A DNA stretch of 64,000 bases, taken from assembly GCF_037688875.1 (NCBI RefSeq), contig NZ_JAWDIE010000007.1:1-64000 (forward strand). Reading direction: 5' to 3'. The position numbers and the translations under genes are program-made. Below the pieces are notes generated by a model. It was not told the origin of the DNA. It did no database searches and was given only the letters and a program-made list of their open reading frames with translations. Below, one piece after another: positions 36,905 through 45,149 of this stretch. Every line of letters begins with the position of its first letter. Position 1 is the first letter of the stretch. This DNA is from Amphibiibacter pelophylacis. Lineage in GTDB: Bacteria > Pseudomonadota > Gammaproteobacteria > Burkholderiales > Burkholderiaceae_C.

Positions 36905-37804
36905 TCAGGCCGCATCCGGGCGCACGACCGTGCCCGTGCCCTGGGGCGAAGCGGCCTCGCGGAAGAGCGCGTGCGGCACGCGGCCGTCCATGATGTGGAC
37001 CGAGCGCACACCGCTGCGCGCCGAATCGAGCGCCGAGGCAATCTTGGGCAGCATCCCGCCCGAAATGCTGCCGTCTTTGACCATGGCATCGACCATGGCG
37101 GGCGTCAGGTCTTTGAGCAGCGCGCCCTGCGCATCCAGCACCCCGGCGGTGTTGGTCAGCAGCAGCAGGCGCTCGGCGTCCAGCGCACGGGCGATCTCGC
37201 CGGCCACCACATCGGCGTTGACGTTGAAGCTCTGGTTGTTCTCGCCCACCGCGATCGGGCTGATGACGGGCACATAGCCGCGCGCCTGCAAGTCGCGGAT
37301 CACGGCCGGATCGACCTTCTGGATGTCGCCCACCCAGCCCACATCGTGGAAAACGCCGGGCTGGATCGGATCAGGCAGATTCAGCCGCGTGGCGCTGAAC
37401 AGGCCGCCGTCGCGCCCGGTCAGGCCCATGGCGCGACCGCCCGCGGCATTGATCAGCCCGACGATCTCGCCCTGCACCTGCCCGGCCAGCACCCACTGCA
37501 CGACCTGCATGGTCTGGTCGTCGGTGTAGCGCATGCCGTGGACGAAACGGCCTTCCTTGCCAACGGCCGCCAGCGCTTTCTCGATCTGCGGCCCGCCACC
37601 ATGCACCACCACCGGCGTGATGCCCAGCGCCTGCAGCAGCGCGATGTCCTGCGCAAAAGCCCGCTGCAGCGACACATCGGTCATGGCGTTGCCGCCGTAC
37701 TTCACCACCAGCGTCTTGCCCCGCAGCGCCATCAGCTGCGGCAGCACGGCGCTCAGGGTGTCCACAGTCTGGGACCAAAGGGCGTCGGAGGAAGAATCAG
37801 TCAT
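36905..37804 (-). CDS. argB: Acetylglutamate kinase
   Basis: 299 aa. The amino-acid-kinase core is visible: KTLVVKYGGNAM, VVHGGGPQIEKAL, then SPIAVGENNQSFNVNADVVAGEIA and LLLTNTAGVLD. It phosphorylates N-acetylglutamate in arginine synthesis and is usually feedback-inhibited by arginine. A long N-terminal helix precedes the core, as in the arginine-sensitive group. It heads a minus-strand run with DUF815, HisI and Tat genes. Confidence 0.95.
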   Translation of the reverse strand: MTDSSSDALWSQTVDTLSAVLPQLMALRGKTLVVKYGGNAMTDVSLQRAFAQDIALLQALGITPVVVHGGGPQIEKALAAVGKEGRFVHGMRYTDDQTMQVVQWVLAGQVQGEIVGLINAAGGRAMGLTGRDGGLFSATRLNLPDPIQPGVFHDVGWVGDIQKVDPAVIRDLQARGYVPVISPIAVGENNQSFNVNADVVAGEIARALDAERLLLLTNTAGVLDAQGALLKDLTPAMVDAMVKDGSISGGMLPKIASALDSARSGVRSVHIMDGRVPHALFREAASPQGTGTVVRPDAA

Positions 37805-37885
37805 GCGGTCCTCACGGAAAGAGGGGATGGCGCAAGGCCAGGAAAAGAAAAGGACAGGTGGGGATTGTAATGGGGGGGAGGAGCG

Positions 37886-38575
37886 TCAACCCACCCGCCA
37901 CGCTGCAGCCAGACCTCGCATCGACCGATTACCGTACACCTCAGCGCCAGATGAGGCCGCGTTTCTCACCATTGCCGCAGCGAATGCACGGCCAATATCA
38001 CGCTGGGCGATATTTCCCCAGGGATCAGGAATCAAACGGCCCAGCCAGGCGATCCAGGCGGGCGTGTGGGCATTGCCTTCGATAATTCCGGGCCGGAATA
38101 TCGCCAGGCGCGGGAAACCCACCGCCTGCACGGCCTCTTCTTTCAGGCCCATCACGCGGACATATTTGAGGCGGCTGCGGGACGTGGCCCCGGCCGCGGA
38201 CAGCAGACCGAAATGCTCTACGCCCGCAGCGCGCACGCCGCGCGCAAATGCGCCGACGACGCCGACCTCGACCTGGCGCAGGCGCGTTTCGCTCCACTTT
38301 GCGGTGCCGCTTCCCACACCCACGCAGCTGATCGCGACGACCCGGTCGCCCAGCGCCCGCGTGTCGCGCGTCAGGGCGGCGATGTGCGCTTCGAAATCAT
38401 CAGCGCCCGTATCCATCACCACAGGACGGACCTGCGAGGCGTGCGCGGCCGACAGCGGCTTGCGCGTGATGTGCACGATCTCGCGGCAATCGGGCGTGGC
38501 CAGCAGCGCCTGCAGGACAGCGCCACCGACCTGGCCGGTGCCGCCGATCAGGATGGCGCGAAACGCCGCGCCCAT
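37886..38575 (-). CDS. NAD(P)H-binding oxidoreductase (atypical SDR-type)
   Basis: 229 aa. The N-terminal Rossmann motif ILIGGTGQVGGAVLQAL, then HFGLLSAAGA, LKYVRVMGLKEEAVQAVGF and IFRPGIIEG match NAD(P)H-binding 'YbjT/Hda-like' atypical SDR proteins. The catalytic Tyr-x3-Lys is present as YVRVMGLKEE-like but is loose, so an enzymatic or NAD-sensing role is unresolved. Its start shares a base with the purC stop (TGATG), so purC is upstream and translationally coupled. Confidence 0.8.
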   Translation of the reverse strand: MGAAFRAILIGGTGQVGGAVLQALLATPDCREIVHITRKPLSAAHASQVRPVVMDTGADDFEAHIAALTRDTRALGDRVVAISCVGVGSGTAKWSETRLRQVEVGVVGAFARGVRAAGVEHFGLLSAAGATSRSRLKYVRVMGLKEEAVQAVGFPRLAIFRPGIIEGNAHTPAWIAWLGRLIPDPWGNIAQRDIGRAFAAAMVRNAASSGAEVYGNRSMRGLAAAWRVG

Positions 38576-39522
38576 CACCCCACCAGCCTGTGCAGCGCTT
38601 CCTGGTAGCGCGCCAGCGTTCGGGCTATCACCTCGGGCGGCAGCGTGGGTGCAGGAGGGGTTTTGCCCCAAGGCTGGCCATCGACCCGGGCGGTTTCCAG
38701 CCAGTCGCGCAGATACTGCTTGTCGAAGCTGGGCGGGTTCACGCCAGCGGCAAAGGCGGCGGCGTAATCTTCCTGCGGCCAGAAGCGGGATGAATCGGGC
38801 GTGAGCACCTCGTCCATCAGCACCAGATTCCCGGCGGGGTCCAGGCCAAACTCAAACTTGGTATCGGCGATGATGATGCCGCGCTGCAAGGCATATTCAG
38901 CCGCTTCGCGGTAAAGCTGGATCGAGATACTGCGGATGCGTGCGGCCAGATCAGCGCCAACCGCTTTTTCCATCTGCGCGTAAGAGATATTCTCATCGTG
39001 CTCGCCAAACTCGGCCTTGCGCGCCGGGGTGAATAGGGGCTGGGGCAGCGGACTGCCCAGGCGCAGGCCGGGCGGCAGCGCCAGACCGCAGACGGTGCCG
39101 CTGGCCTGGTATTCGGCCCAGCCACTGCCGACCAGATAGCCGCGCACCACGGCCTCGACCAGCACCGGCTTCAGGCGCTGGACCAGCATGGCCCGGCCCG
39201 CCACCAGCGCGTGCTCGGCGGCGGGCACCACCGACAGCGGGTCCTGCCCCGTCAGGTGGTGGGGGACGATGTGGCCCAGGCGATCAAACCAGAACAGCGC
39301 CATGCGCGTCAGCAGTTCGCCCTTGCCGGGAATGGGCTCGTTCATGATCACGTCAAAGGCCGAAATGCGGTCGGACGCCACCATCAGGATGCGGTCGTCG
39401 CCCACGGCGTAGTTGTCGCGCACTTTGCCACGCGCCAGCAGGGGCAGCGAAGTCAGCGTCGGCGTGCTGACGCGGGGCATGGAGGCGGTGGCGTTATCGG
39501 TGGCAGATTCGGCAGGATTCAT
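38575..39522 (-). CDS. purC: Phosphoribosylaminoimidazole-succinocarboxamide synthase (SAICAR synthetase)
   Basis: 315 aa from the Met at 39522. It joins CAIR and aspartate with ATP in purine synthesis. Signatures: LLARGKVRDNYAVGDDRILMVASDRISAFD, EAVVRGYLVGSGW, ADTKFEFGLD and DEVLTPDSSRFWP. It belongs to the roughly 300-residue type common in betaproteobacteria. A Met 14 codons downstream (39480) is another possible start; neither has a clear Shine-Dalgarno sequence. It precedes the NAD-binding gene with a one-base overlap. Confidence 0.95.
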   Translation of the reverse strand: MNPAESATDNATASMPRVSTPTLTSLPLLARGKVRDNYAVGDDRILMVASDRISAFDVIMNEPIPGKGELLTRMALFWFDRLGHIVPHHLTGQDPLSVVPAAEHALVAGRAMLVQRLKPVLVEAVVRGYLVGSGWAEYQASGTVCGLALPPGLRLGSPLPQPLFTPARKAEFGEHDENISYAQMEKAVGADLAARIRSISIQLYREAAEYALQRGIIIADTKFEFGLDPAGNLVLMDEVLTPDSSRFWPQEDYAAAFAAGVNPPSFDKQYLRDWLETARVDGQPWGKTPPAPTLPPEVIARTLARYQEALHRLVG

Positions 39523-39597
39523 GGCGGTCGTGGGCGTGAAAAGTGGCTCCATTATCGCGGCTGGCGAAAGGCACTCCAGCCCTCCGCCGTCTTCACG

Positions 39598-39891
39598 TCA
39601 CAGGACTTCGGCGCAGAACGCAGCGGGAATCAGTATGCGGGTCCGCGCCACCTGGCCGCGCTGCAGCAAGCCCGCACGGTGATCGCCAGTGACGAGGTAA
39701 TCCGCATCACCCGCCAGTGCCATGGCCAGCAGAAACACGTCGTCAGGGTCATTCGGCTGAAGGCTTTCGGGCAGCGGAGCCAGCGTTTTCAGGACCATAG
39801 CTCCCTGCAGGTGGTTAACCATGGTGCCCACCCGGTGCGGCTGAAGAACCGCCCTGAATTTGGGATAGCGACTGGCACGGCGTAACTCTAA
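39598..39891 (-). pseudogene. PIN_3-type toxin, C-terminal remnant
   Basis: The readable frame gives RRASRYPKFRAVLQPHRVG, VNHLQGAMVLKTLAPLPESLQ, then PDDVFLLAMALAGDADYLVTGDHRAG and RILIPAAF. This is the second half of a PIN_3 putative toxin. The N-terminal half with its first catalytic acids is absent. The upstream antitoxin's end runs directly into the remnant, so an internal deletion of roughly 50 codons likely removed the junction and the toxin start. Confidence 0.7.
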
Positions 39892-40119
39892 GCGCCCACT
39901 GCAAGGATTCTTTGACGATTGCAGTCAGGTCGGATTCGCTGATTTCGGCATTGGCCGCTTTGGCCTGGTCCACCGCCCGGTCAAAAATATACGCCCGCAC
40001 GGCATCTTCGATGAAGTGGGACAGATCTCCTTTGCGCCCCCACCCTGAGCGGCCAGGAACAGGCGCACCGACTGATCGGTATCCGGCGAAACGGCAATAT
40101 TCCAGCGGACAGTGCTCAT
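39815..40119 (-). pseudogene. Ribbon-helix-helix antitoxin with a frameshift
   Basis: From the start at 40119 the frame reads MSTVRWNIAVSPDTDQSVRLFLAAQGGG and is then out of phase. One base later in phase the sequence continues RKGDLSHFIEDAVRAYIFDRAVDQAK and ISESDLTAIVKESLQWAL, the expected antitoxin. Adding one G in the five-G tract (40037-40041) restores it. The natural C-terminus then runs into the truncated PIN gene. Real frameshift or homopolymer read error are both possible. Confidence 0.7.
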
Positions 40120-40156
40120 GGCTGACTCCTTCGCGGTGTTTGCAGGTTGGCTAACT

Positions 40157-40174
40157 TCGGTGTTTATACACCGA
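40157..40174 (-). promoter_or_regulatory. Operator/promoter of the decayed RHH-PIN pair
   Basis: TCGGTGT-TTAT-ACACCGA has perfect 7-bp arms. On the minus strand the centre reads TATAAA, a good -10 box 38 bp upstream of the antitoxin ATG. This fits the autoregulatory site expected for an RHH antitoxin and is intact although the genes are not. It also lies 66 bp from the plus-strand gene start at 40241. Confidence 0.55.
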
Positions 40175-40240
40175 TGAGACCGGCAGTCCAAGCCGCTGAA
40201 TGCGGCATCATTCCGCCATCCCCCATCGCCAAGGATTTCC

Positions 40241-41182
40241 ATGCCCGACACCAGCCACTTCCCTGCCCCGCCGTCCCCTCTGACGGTCTACAGCGCCGCG
40301 CAGACGGCGGCGCTGCTGGATTTCCGCGCCCTGATGGACGCGCTGGCCACCGCCTCGGTGCAGGCCGCGTCGGGCGAAATCGACAGCCCTGTGCGCCAGG
40401 TGGTGCCGCTGGTGAACGGCGGCGTGATGCTGAGCATGCCCGCCACCGCCGACGACATCGCCATCCACAAACTGGTCAATGTGCAGCCCGGTAACGCCCG
40501 CGCGGGGCTGCCGACCATCAATGGCCTGGTGACGGCCTTCGAGGCCCGCACCGGGCAGCCGCTCTTCGTGCTGGACGGGCCTGAAGTGACCGGGCGGCGC
40601 ACGGCAGCGGTGTCGATGCTGGCGCTGCGCCACCTGCTACCGCAGGGGCCACGCCATGTGCTGCTGATCGGCGCCGGGGCGCAGGCGCGCTTTCATGTGC
40701 TGGCGCTGCACGCGCTGGACTCGTCCGTGCGCATCTCGGTGCGCAGCCGAAGCAGTGCGGCGCTGGCCGACTTCTGTTCGCAGCACGCGGCGCAGGGCGT
40801 GCAGATTTCGCCCGATGCAGCGGACACGGTCGCAGACGATGTCGATGCCGTCATCTGCTGCACGACCAGCTCAGCGCCGGTCTATGACGAGCCCGCTCGC
40901 CCGGGCCGCGTCGTCATCGGCGTGGGCGCTTTCAAGCCGGACATGGCCGAGATCGGCGCGCAGACCCTGTCCGGCAGCACGATTTACACCGACGAGCCCG
41001 AAGGCGCACAGCACGAGGCGGGCGATCTTCTGCGCGCGGGCGTGGACTGGGCTCAGGTGCTGCCGCTGAGCACTTTGGTGCAGCAGCCGCCTGACTTGTC
41101 CGCCGCCGCCGTGTTCAAGAGCGTGGGCTACGCCGCCTGGGACCTGGCTGCGGCGCGCGTAGCGCGGGCGGCGCTGGCTTAA
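40241..41182 (+). CDS. Ornithine cyclodeaminase/mu-crystallin family reductase (probable pyrroline/piperideine-2-carboxylate reductase)
   Basis: 313 aa. Family motifs: TAALLDFRALMDALA, IHKLVNVQPGNARAGLPTINGLV, LDGPEVTGRRTAAVSMLALR, and the NAD-binding LLIGAGAQARFHVLAL. Members reduce delta-1-pyrroline-2-carboxylate and delta-1-piperideine-2-carboxylate in proline/hydroxyproline and lysine catabolism, or deaminate ornithine; the sequence resembles the reductase branch. Its last 4 bp overlap the convergent aldo-keto reductase gene. Confidence 0.85.
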   Translation: MPDTSHFPAPPSPLTVYSAAQTAALLDFRALMDALATASVQAASGEIDSPVRQVVPLVNGGVMLSMPATADDIAIHKLVNVQPGNARAGLPTINGLVTAFEARTGQPLFVLDGPEVTGRRTAAVSMLALRHLLPQGPRHVLLIGAGAQARFHVLALHALDSSVRISVRSRSSAALADFCSQHAAQGVQISPDAADTVADDVDAVICCTTSSAPVYDEPARPGRVVIGVGAFKPDMAEIGAQTLSGSTIYTDEPEGAQHEAGDLLRAGVDWAQVLPLSTLVQQPPDLSAAAVFKSVGYAAWDLAAARVARAALA

Positions 41183-42030
41183 ATCGCCAGGCGCCGCTCG
41201 CTCATCCACTTGACGATGGCCGGATCGCGGTGCGAGAAGAAACGGCTCGTGCCCGTTTCCAGCGTGGCGATGCGGGCCATGTCGGCCGCGTCCAGCTCGA
41301 AATCGAAAATGTCCAGGTTCTCGGCCATGCGCTCCTTGCGCACCGTTTTGACCAGCGCCACGATGCCGCGCTGGATCACCCAGCGCAGCACCACCTGGCC
41401 GATGGATTTGCCGTGGCGGTCAGCGATGGCCTGCAGCTCGGGGTTGTGGAAGAGGCCGTTTTTGCCCTCGGCGAATGGCGCCCAGGCCTGCGCCTGCACG
41501 CCCAGCTCGCGCATGAAGGCCACGCTCTCTTCCTGCTGGTGGAAAGGGTTGACCTCGATCTGATTGACCGCCGGTTTGATCTCGTTGAACGCGGCGATGT
41601 CCATCAGGCGGTCGGGCTGGAAATTGCTGACCCCGATGGCGCGCAGCAGGCCCGCGCGGTGCGCCTCCTGCAGGGCGCGCCAGGAGCCGTGCACATCGCC
41701 AAACGGCTGGTGGATCAGGTAAAGATCCAGGTAATCCAGCCCCAGCCGCTTGAGCGAAGCGGTGATCGCTTCACGCGTGGCCTCGTAGCCGGTGTGCTGC
41801 ACCCACAGCTTGCTGGTGACAAAAAGCTGCTCGCGCGCCACGCCACTGGCGCGCAGGCCTTCACCCACGGCCGCCTCGTTCATGTAAGACGCGGCGGTGT
41901 CGATGTGGCGAAAGCCGGTCTGGATGGCGTCGACGACGCAGCGGCTGCACTCCTGCGCGTCGGCAATCTGGAACACGCCAAAGCCCAGGGCGGGGATGCT
42001 GGCGCCAGTATTCAGGGTCAGATGCTGCAT
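41179..42030 (-). CDS. Aldo/keto reductase
   Basis: 283 aa. The catalytic tetrad fits: Asp and Tyr in HIDTAASYMNE, Lys in FVTSKLWVQ, His in LYLIHQPFGD. Further signature segments are GVSNFQPDRL and the NADPH-pocket motif LVKTVRKERMAENLDIFDFEL. It resembles 2,5-didehydrogluconate reductase-type AKRs acting on aldehydes. It lies 1 bp downstream of the cupin gene, at the end of an MFS-ADH-cupin-AKR operon, and overlaps the convergent reductase gene by 4 bp. Confidence 0.93.
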   Translation of the reverse strand: MQHLTLNTGASIPALGFGVFQIADAQECSRCVVDAIQTGFRHIDTAASYMNEAAVGEGLRASGVAREQLFVTSKLWVQHTGYEATREAITASLKRLGLDYLDLYLIHQPFGDVHGSWRALQEAHRAGLLRAIGVSNFQPDRLMDIAAFNEIKPAVNQIEVNPFHQQEESVAFMRELGVQAQAWAPFAEGKNGLFHNPELQAIADRHGKSIGQVVLRWVIQRGIVALVKTVRKERMAENLDIFDFELDAADMARIATLETGTSRFFSHRDPAIVKWMSERRLAI

Positions 42031-42031
42031 G

Positions 42032-42436
42032 TCATTCCCCCTGAACCGGTTCCAGCCAGTCGGCGGCGCGGCCGTCCAGCTCTTCCTGGATGGCGATGTG
42101 CGTCATGGCCTGATCGGTTTCGGCGCCATGCCAGTGCTCCAGGTGGGGCGGAATGCGCACCACGTCGCCGACGTTCAACGCGCGCACCGGGCCGCCGCGC
42201 GACTGGATGCGGCCCACTCCGGCCGTGACGATCAGCGTCTGACCCAGCGGGTGCGTGTGCCAGGCGGTGCGCGCACCGGGCTGGAAGGTGACATTGGCCG
42301 CCGCCGCGCGGTCGGGGCCGGTGGGCGTGAAGAGCATCTCCACCTGCACGCTGCCGGTGAAGTAATCGGCCGGGCCGGGGCCGGCTGTGCGCTCGCTGGC
42401 GGGGCGGATGGTGATGGGGTCGGAGTTCGTGGTCAT
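42032..42436 (-). CDS. Cupin domain protein
   Basis: 134 aa. A single beta-barrel cupin with AAANVTFQPGARTAWHTHPLGQTLIVTAG (HxH motif 1) and VRIPPHLEHWHGA (motif 2) matches the small cupins related to mandelonitrile lyase and carboxymuconolactone-decarboxylase partners. Metal ligands are His residues in both motifs and probably Gln. The substrate is unknown. It sits 1 bp before the AKR gene and 15 bp after the alcohol dehydrogenase gene. Confidence 0.88.
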   Translation of the reverse strand: MTTNSDPITIRPASERTAGPGPADYFTGSVQVEMLFTPTGPDRAAAANVTFQPGARTAWHTHPLGQTLIVTAGVGRIQSRGGPVRALNVGDVVRIPPHLEHWHGAETDQAMTHIAIQEELDGRAADWLEPVQGE

Positions 42437-42451
42437 AGCGGGTTCTTCCTT

Positions 42452-43504
42452 TCAGTCTTTCAGGCTGGCCATGTCGATGACAAAGCGGTATTTGACGTCG
42501 GCCTTGAGCAGGCGCTCATAGGCTTCGTTGATGTCCTGGATGCGGATCACTTCGACCTCTGACGTGATGCCGTGCTCGCCGCAGAAATCCAGCATCTCCT
42601 GCGTTTCGGCGATGCCGCCGATGAGCGATCCGGCCAGTGCCTTGCGCGCGAACACCAGCGGCGCGGTGTTGAAAGCGTCCAGCGGGCCCAGGTAGCCGAC
42701 CATCACGAGGGTGCCACCGACCGCCAGCGTGGGCACGTAGGGGTTGACGTCGTGCTCGTAAGGCACGGTGTCGATGATGAGATCAAAGCGCCCCGCCACC
42801 GCCGCCATCTGCGCTTCGTCGGTGGAAATGACGATGTGATCGGCGCCCAGGCGGCGCGCGTCGGCCTCCTTGCCGGGCGAGCGGCTGAGCAGCGTCACCT
42901 CGGCGCCCAGCGCCTTGGCCAGCTTCAGGCCCATGTGGCCCAGGCCCCCAAGGCCGACGATGGCGACACGGCTGCCCGGGCCCACCTTCCAGTGGCGCAG
43001 CGGCGACCAGGTTGTGATGCCCGCGCACAGCAGCGGCGCGGCGGCGGCCGGATCCAGCGTTTCGGGCACCTTCAGGACGAAATCCTGGCTGACGACGATT
43101 TTTTCGCAATAGCCGCCGTGCGTGCGCGAACCATCGACTTTGTCGATGCCGTTGTAGGTGTAGCTGGCGCCGTTTTCGCAGTACTGCTCCCAGCCCTTGC
43201 CGCACGAGGCGCAGTGCTGGCAGGAATCGACCATGCAGCCCACGCCGACGCGGTCGCCCGCCTTGAAGCGGCTGACAGCCGAACCGGTGGCGATCACGCG
43301 CCCGATGATTTCGTGCCCGGGCACCATGGGGTACTCGGCGTTGCCCCAGTCGTTGCGCACGTTGTGCAGGTCGGAGTGGCAGACGCCGCAGTAATCGATC
43401 TCGATGACGACGTCGGTGTCGCGCGCGCTGCGGCGCTCGAACTCAAACAGGCCCAGTCGGCCGGTGGGGGAATGGGCCGCGTAGCTGCGAACGGGGTAGC
43501 TCAT
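42452..43504 (-). CDS. Zinc-dependent NAD(P)-alcohol dehydrogenase (YahK-like)
   Basis: 350 aa. The catalytic zinc site is DYCGVCHSDLH and GHEIIGRV; the structural zinc site is CMVDSCQHCASCGKGWEQYC. The cofactor-binding motif is VAIVGLGGLGHMGLKLA. This is the cinnamyl-alcohol-dehydrogenase/YahK group, which reduces a wide range of aldehydes with NADPH. The start at 43504 follows AAGGAG, and upstream in-frame residues are not family-like. It lies between the MFS and cupin genes. Confidence 0.93.
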   Translation of the reverse strand: MSYPVRSYAAHSPTGRLGLFEFERRSARDTDVVIEIDYCGVCHSDLHNVRNDWGNAEYPMVPGHEIIGRVIATGSAVSRFKAGDRVGVGCMVDSCQHCASCGKGWEQYCENGASYTYNGIDKVDGSRTHGGYCEKIVVSQDFVLKVPETLDPAAAAPLLCAGITTWSPLRHWKVGPGSRVAIVGLGGLGHMGLKLAKALGAEVTLLSRSPGKEADARRLGADHIVISTDEAQMAAVAGRFDLIIDTVPYEHDVNPYVPTLAVGGTLVMVGYLGPLDAFNTAPLVFARKALAGSLIGGIAETQEMLDFCGEHGITSEVEVIRIQDINEAYERLLKADVKYRFVIDMASLKD

Positions 43505-43570
43505 GGAAACTCCTTGAAACAGAATTCTGGAAAAAGACAAAGCGGAATGGATGATGACCCGATGGGCGAT

Positions 43571-45022
43571 TCAGCGGGCGGGCACGGCCAAAAGCCCGTC
43601 CGGCGCAGGGCGGCGCACCATCGTCAGCACCACGACCAGCGCCAGCCCCAGCAGCCCGGCGCTAACGGCCAGACAGGTGGACACGCGGTGCGCCAGATCG
43701 GCCGCAGGGGCGGCGTCCGGGTGGCCGCTGGCGGCAAACACCACCACCAGCATCGCCAGGCCCAGCGATCCGCCGAGCTGGTGCGCGGTGTTGACCAGGC
43801 CCGAAGCGGCGCCCGCGTCGCGCGGCTGCACACCCGCCACCCCGGCGACAGTGAGCGGGCTGAGGCTCAGCCCCTGGCCCACGCCCAGCACCATCATGGG
43901 CAGGGCGACGTGGCTGAAGTAGCCTGAATCCGGGCCGATGCCCGCCAGCCAGGCCATGCCCAGCGCCGTCACCGCCACACCCACGGCCAGCAGACGCTCG
44001 TGGCCAAAGCGGCGTGTCAGCGGCGACACCATCATGGCCGCCACAAACTGCACGCCGGTGGCGGGCAGGAAGGCCAGACCGGCCTGCAGCGGCCTCATGC
44101 CCAGCACGCCCTGCAGGTACTGCGTGGTGTAGAACCAGAAACCCACCACCCCGGCCAGATACAGCATGCGCGCCAGGTAAGCGCCCGAGCGCGCCCGGTC
44201 GGCCAGCAGGCGCAGCGGCAGCAGCGGCTGGGCCGCACGCGACTCCTGGACAAAAAAGCCCGCCAGCAGCAGCACGCCCGCCAGCAGCGGCAGCAGGCTG
44301 CCTGCTGTCTGCCAGCCGGTTTCAGCGGCCTCGACCAGACCATAGACCAGCGCCAGCATGCCCAGCGTGGACAGCAGGGCACCCAGCCAGTCCAGCCGTC
44401 CTCCCGCATGACCCGTGCTGGGCGCATTGCGGGGCGAAGGCACCCAGCGCAGCGCCCCGGCGATCAGCAGCAGACCGATCGGCGCGTTGATGAAAAAGCC
44501 CACGCGCCAGGACAGCAGATCGGCCAGAACGCCGCCCAGCACCATGCCCGCGCTGGCGCCCACGCCCGCCGTGGCGCCGTAAAGGCCCAGCGCCCGCGTG
44601 CGTCCCGGCCCTTCCGGGAAGTAGACCGACAGCAGCGCCAGCGTCGCCGGAGCCAGCACCGCCGAGCCCAGGCCCTGCAGCGCCCGGCCCGCAATCAGCA
44701 TCGCGGGCGAGGTGGCCAGACCCACCATCAGCGAGGCCAGCACGAAAACTGTCAGGCCGCCGATGAAAAGCGGCTTGCGCCCGAACAGATCGCCCGCCCG
44801 CGCCCCGGCCATCAGCAGGCCGCCGAAGGTGAGCGTGTACGCGGTGTGCACCCAGGACAGCCCGGCGGGCGTGAAGCCCAGGCTCTCGCGGATGCGCGGC
44901 AGGCCGGTGATGATGATGGAAATATCCAGCACGATCATCAGATAGCTGGCCAGAACCAGCAGCAGGATGCGCGGGGCGACAGGGTCTGTCGCGGGCGCAG
45001 AAGAAGAGGAAGGATGTGTCAT
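43571..45022 (-). CDS. MFS transporter, DHA2 (14-span) drug/multidrug type
   Basis: 483 aa with about 14 membrane spans. DHA2 pattern: LASYLMIVLDISIIITGLPRIRESLG, in which the LDxTIVN-like motif is present as LDISIII; WVHTAYTLTFGGLLMAGARAGDLFGRKP (motif A); and ASAGMVLGGVLADLLSWRVGFFINAPIG (motif C). A proton-driven efflux pump for organic toxicants is expected. It is 66 bp upstream of the ADH gene and divergent from the LysR gene, so it probably opens the operon. Confidence 0.9.
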   Translation of the reverse strand: MTHPSSSSAPATDPVAPRILLLVLASYLMIVLDISIIITGLPRIRESLGFTPAGLSWVHTAYTLTFGGLLMAGARAGDLFGRKPLFIGGLTVFVLASLMVGLATSPAMLIAGRALQGLGSAVLAPATLALLSVYFPEGPGRTRALGLYGATAGVGASAGMVLGGVLADLLSWRVGFFINAPIGLLLIAGALRWVPSPRNAPSTGHAGGRLDWLGALLSTLGMLALVYGLVEAAETGWQTAGSLLPLLAGVLLLAGFFVQESRAAQPLLPLRLLADRARSGAYLARMLYLAGVVGFWFYTTQYLQGVLGMRPLQAGLAFLPATGVQFVAAMMVSPLTRRFGHERLLAVGVAVTALGMAWLAGIGPDSGYFSHVALPMMVLGVGQGLSLSPLTVAGVAGVQPRDAGAASGLVNTAHQLGGSLGLAMLVVVFAASGHPDAAPAADLAHRVSTCLAVSAGLLGLALVVVLTMVRRPAPDGLLAVPAR

Positions 45023-45149
45023 GGAGCGCGACTGTATAAGCTGCCATGGCAAGCCACTAGCCCACGAACACTTGCACCGGCATCAAGGAAAAGTTGATAC
45101 TGGCGGCCGGATGCCTTCACCGCCCTGCTGTTTTCCCGCCGATCTGACC

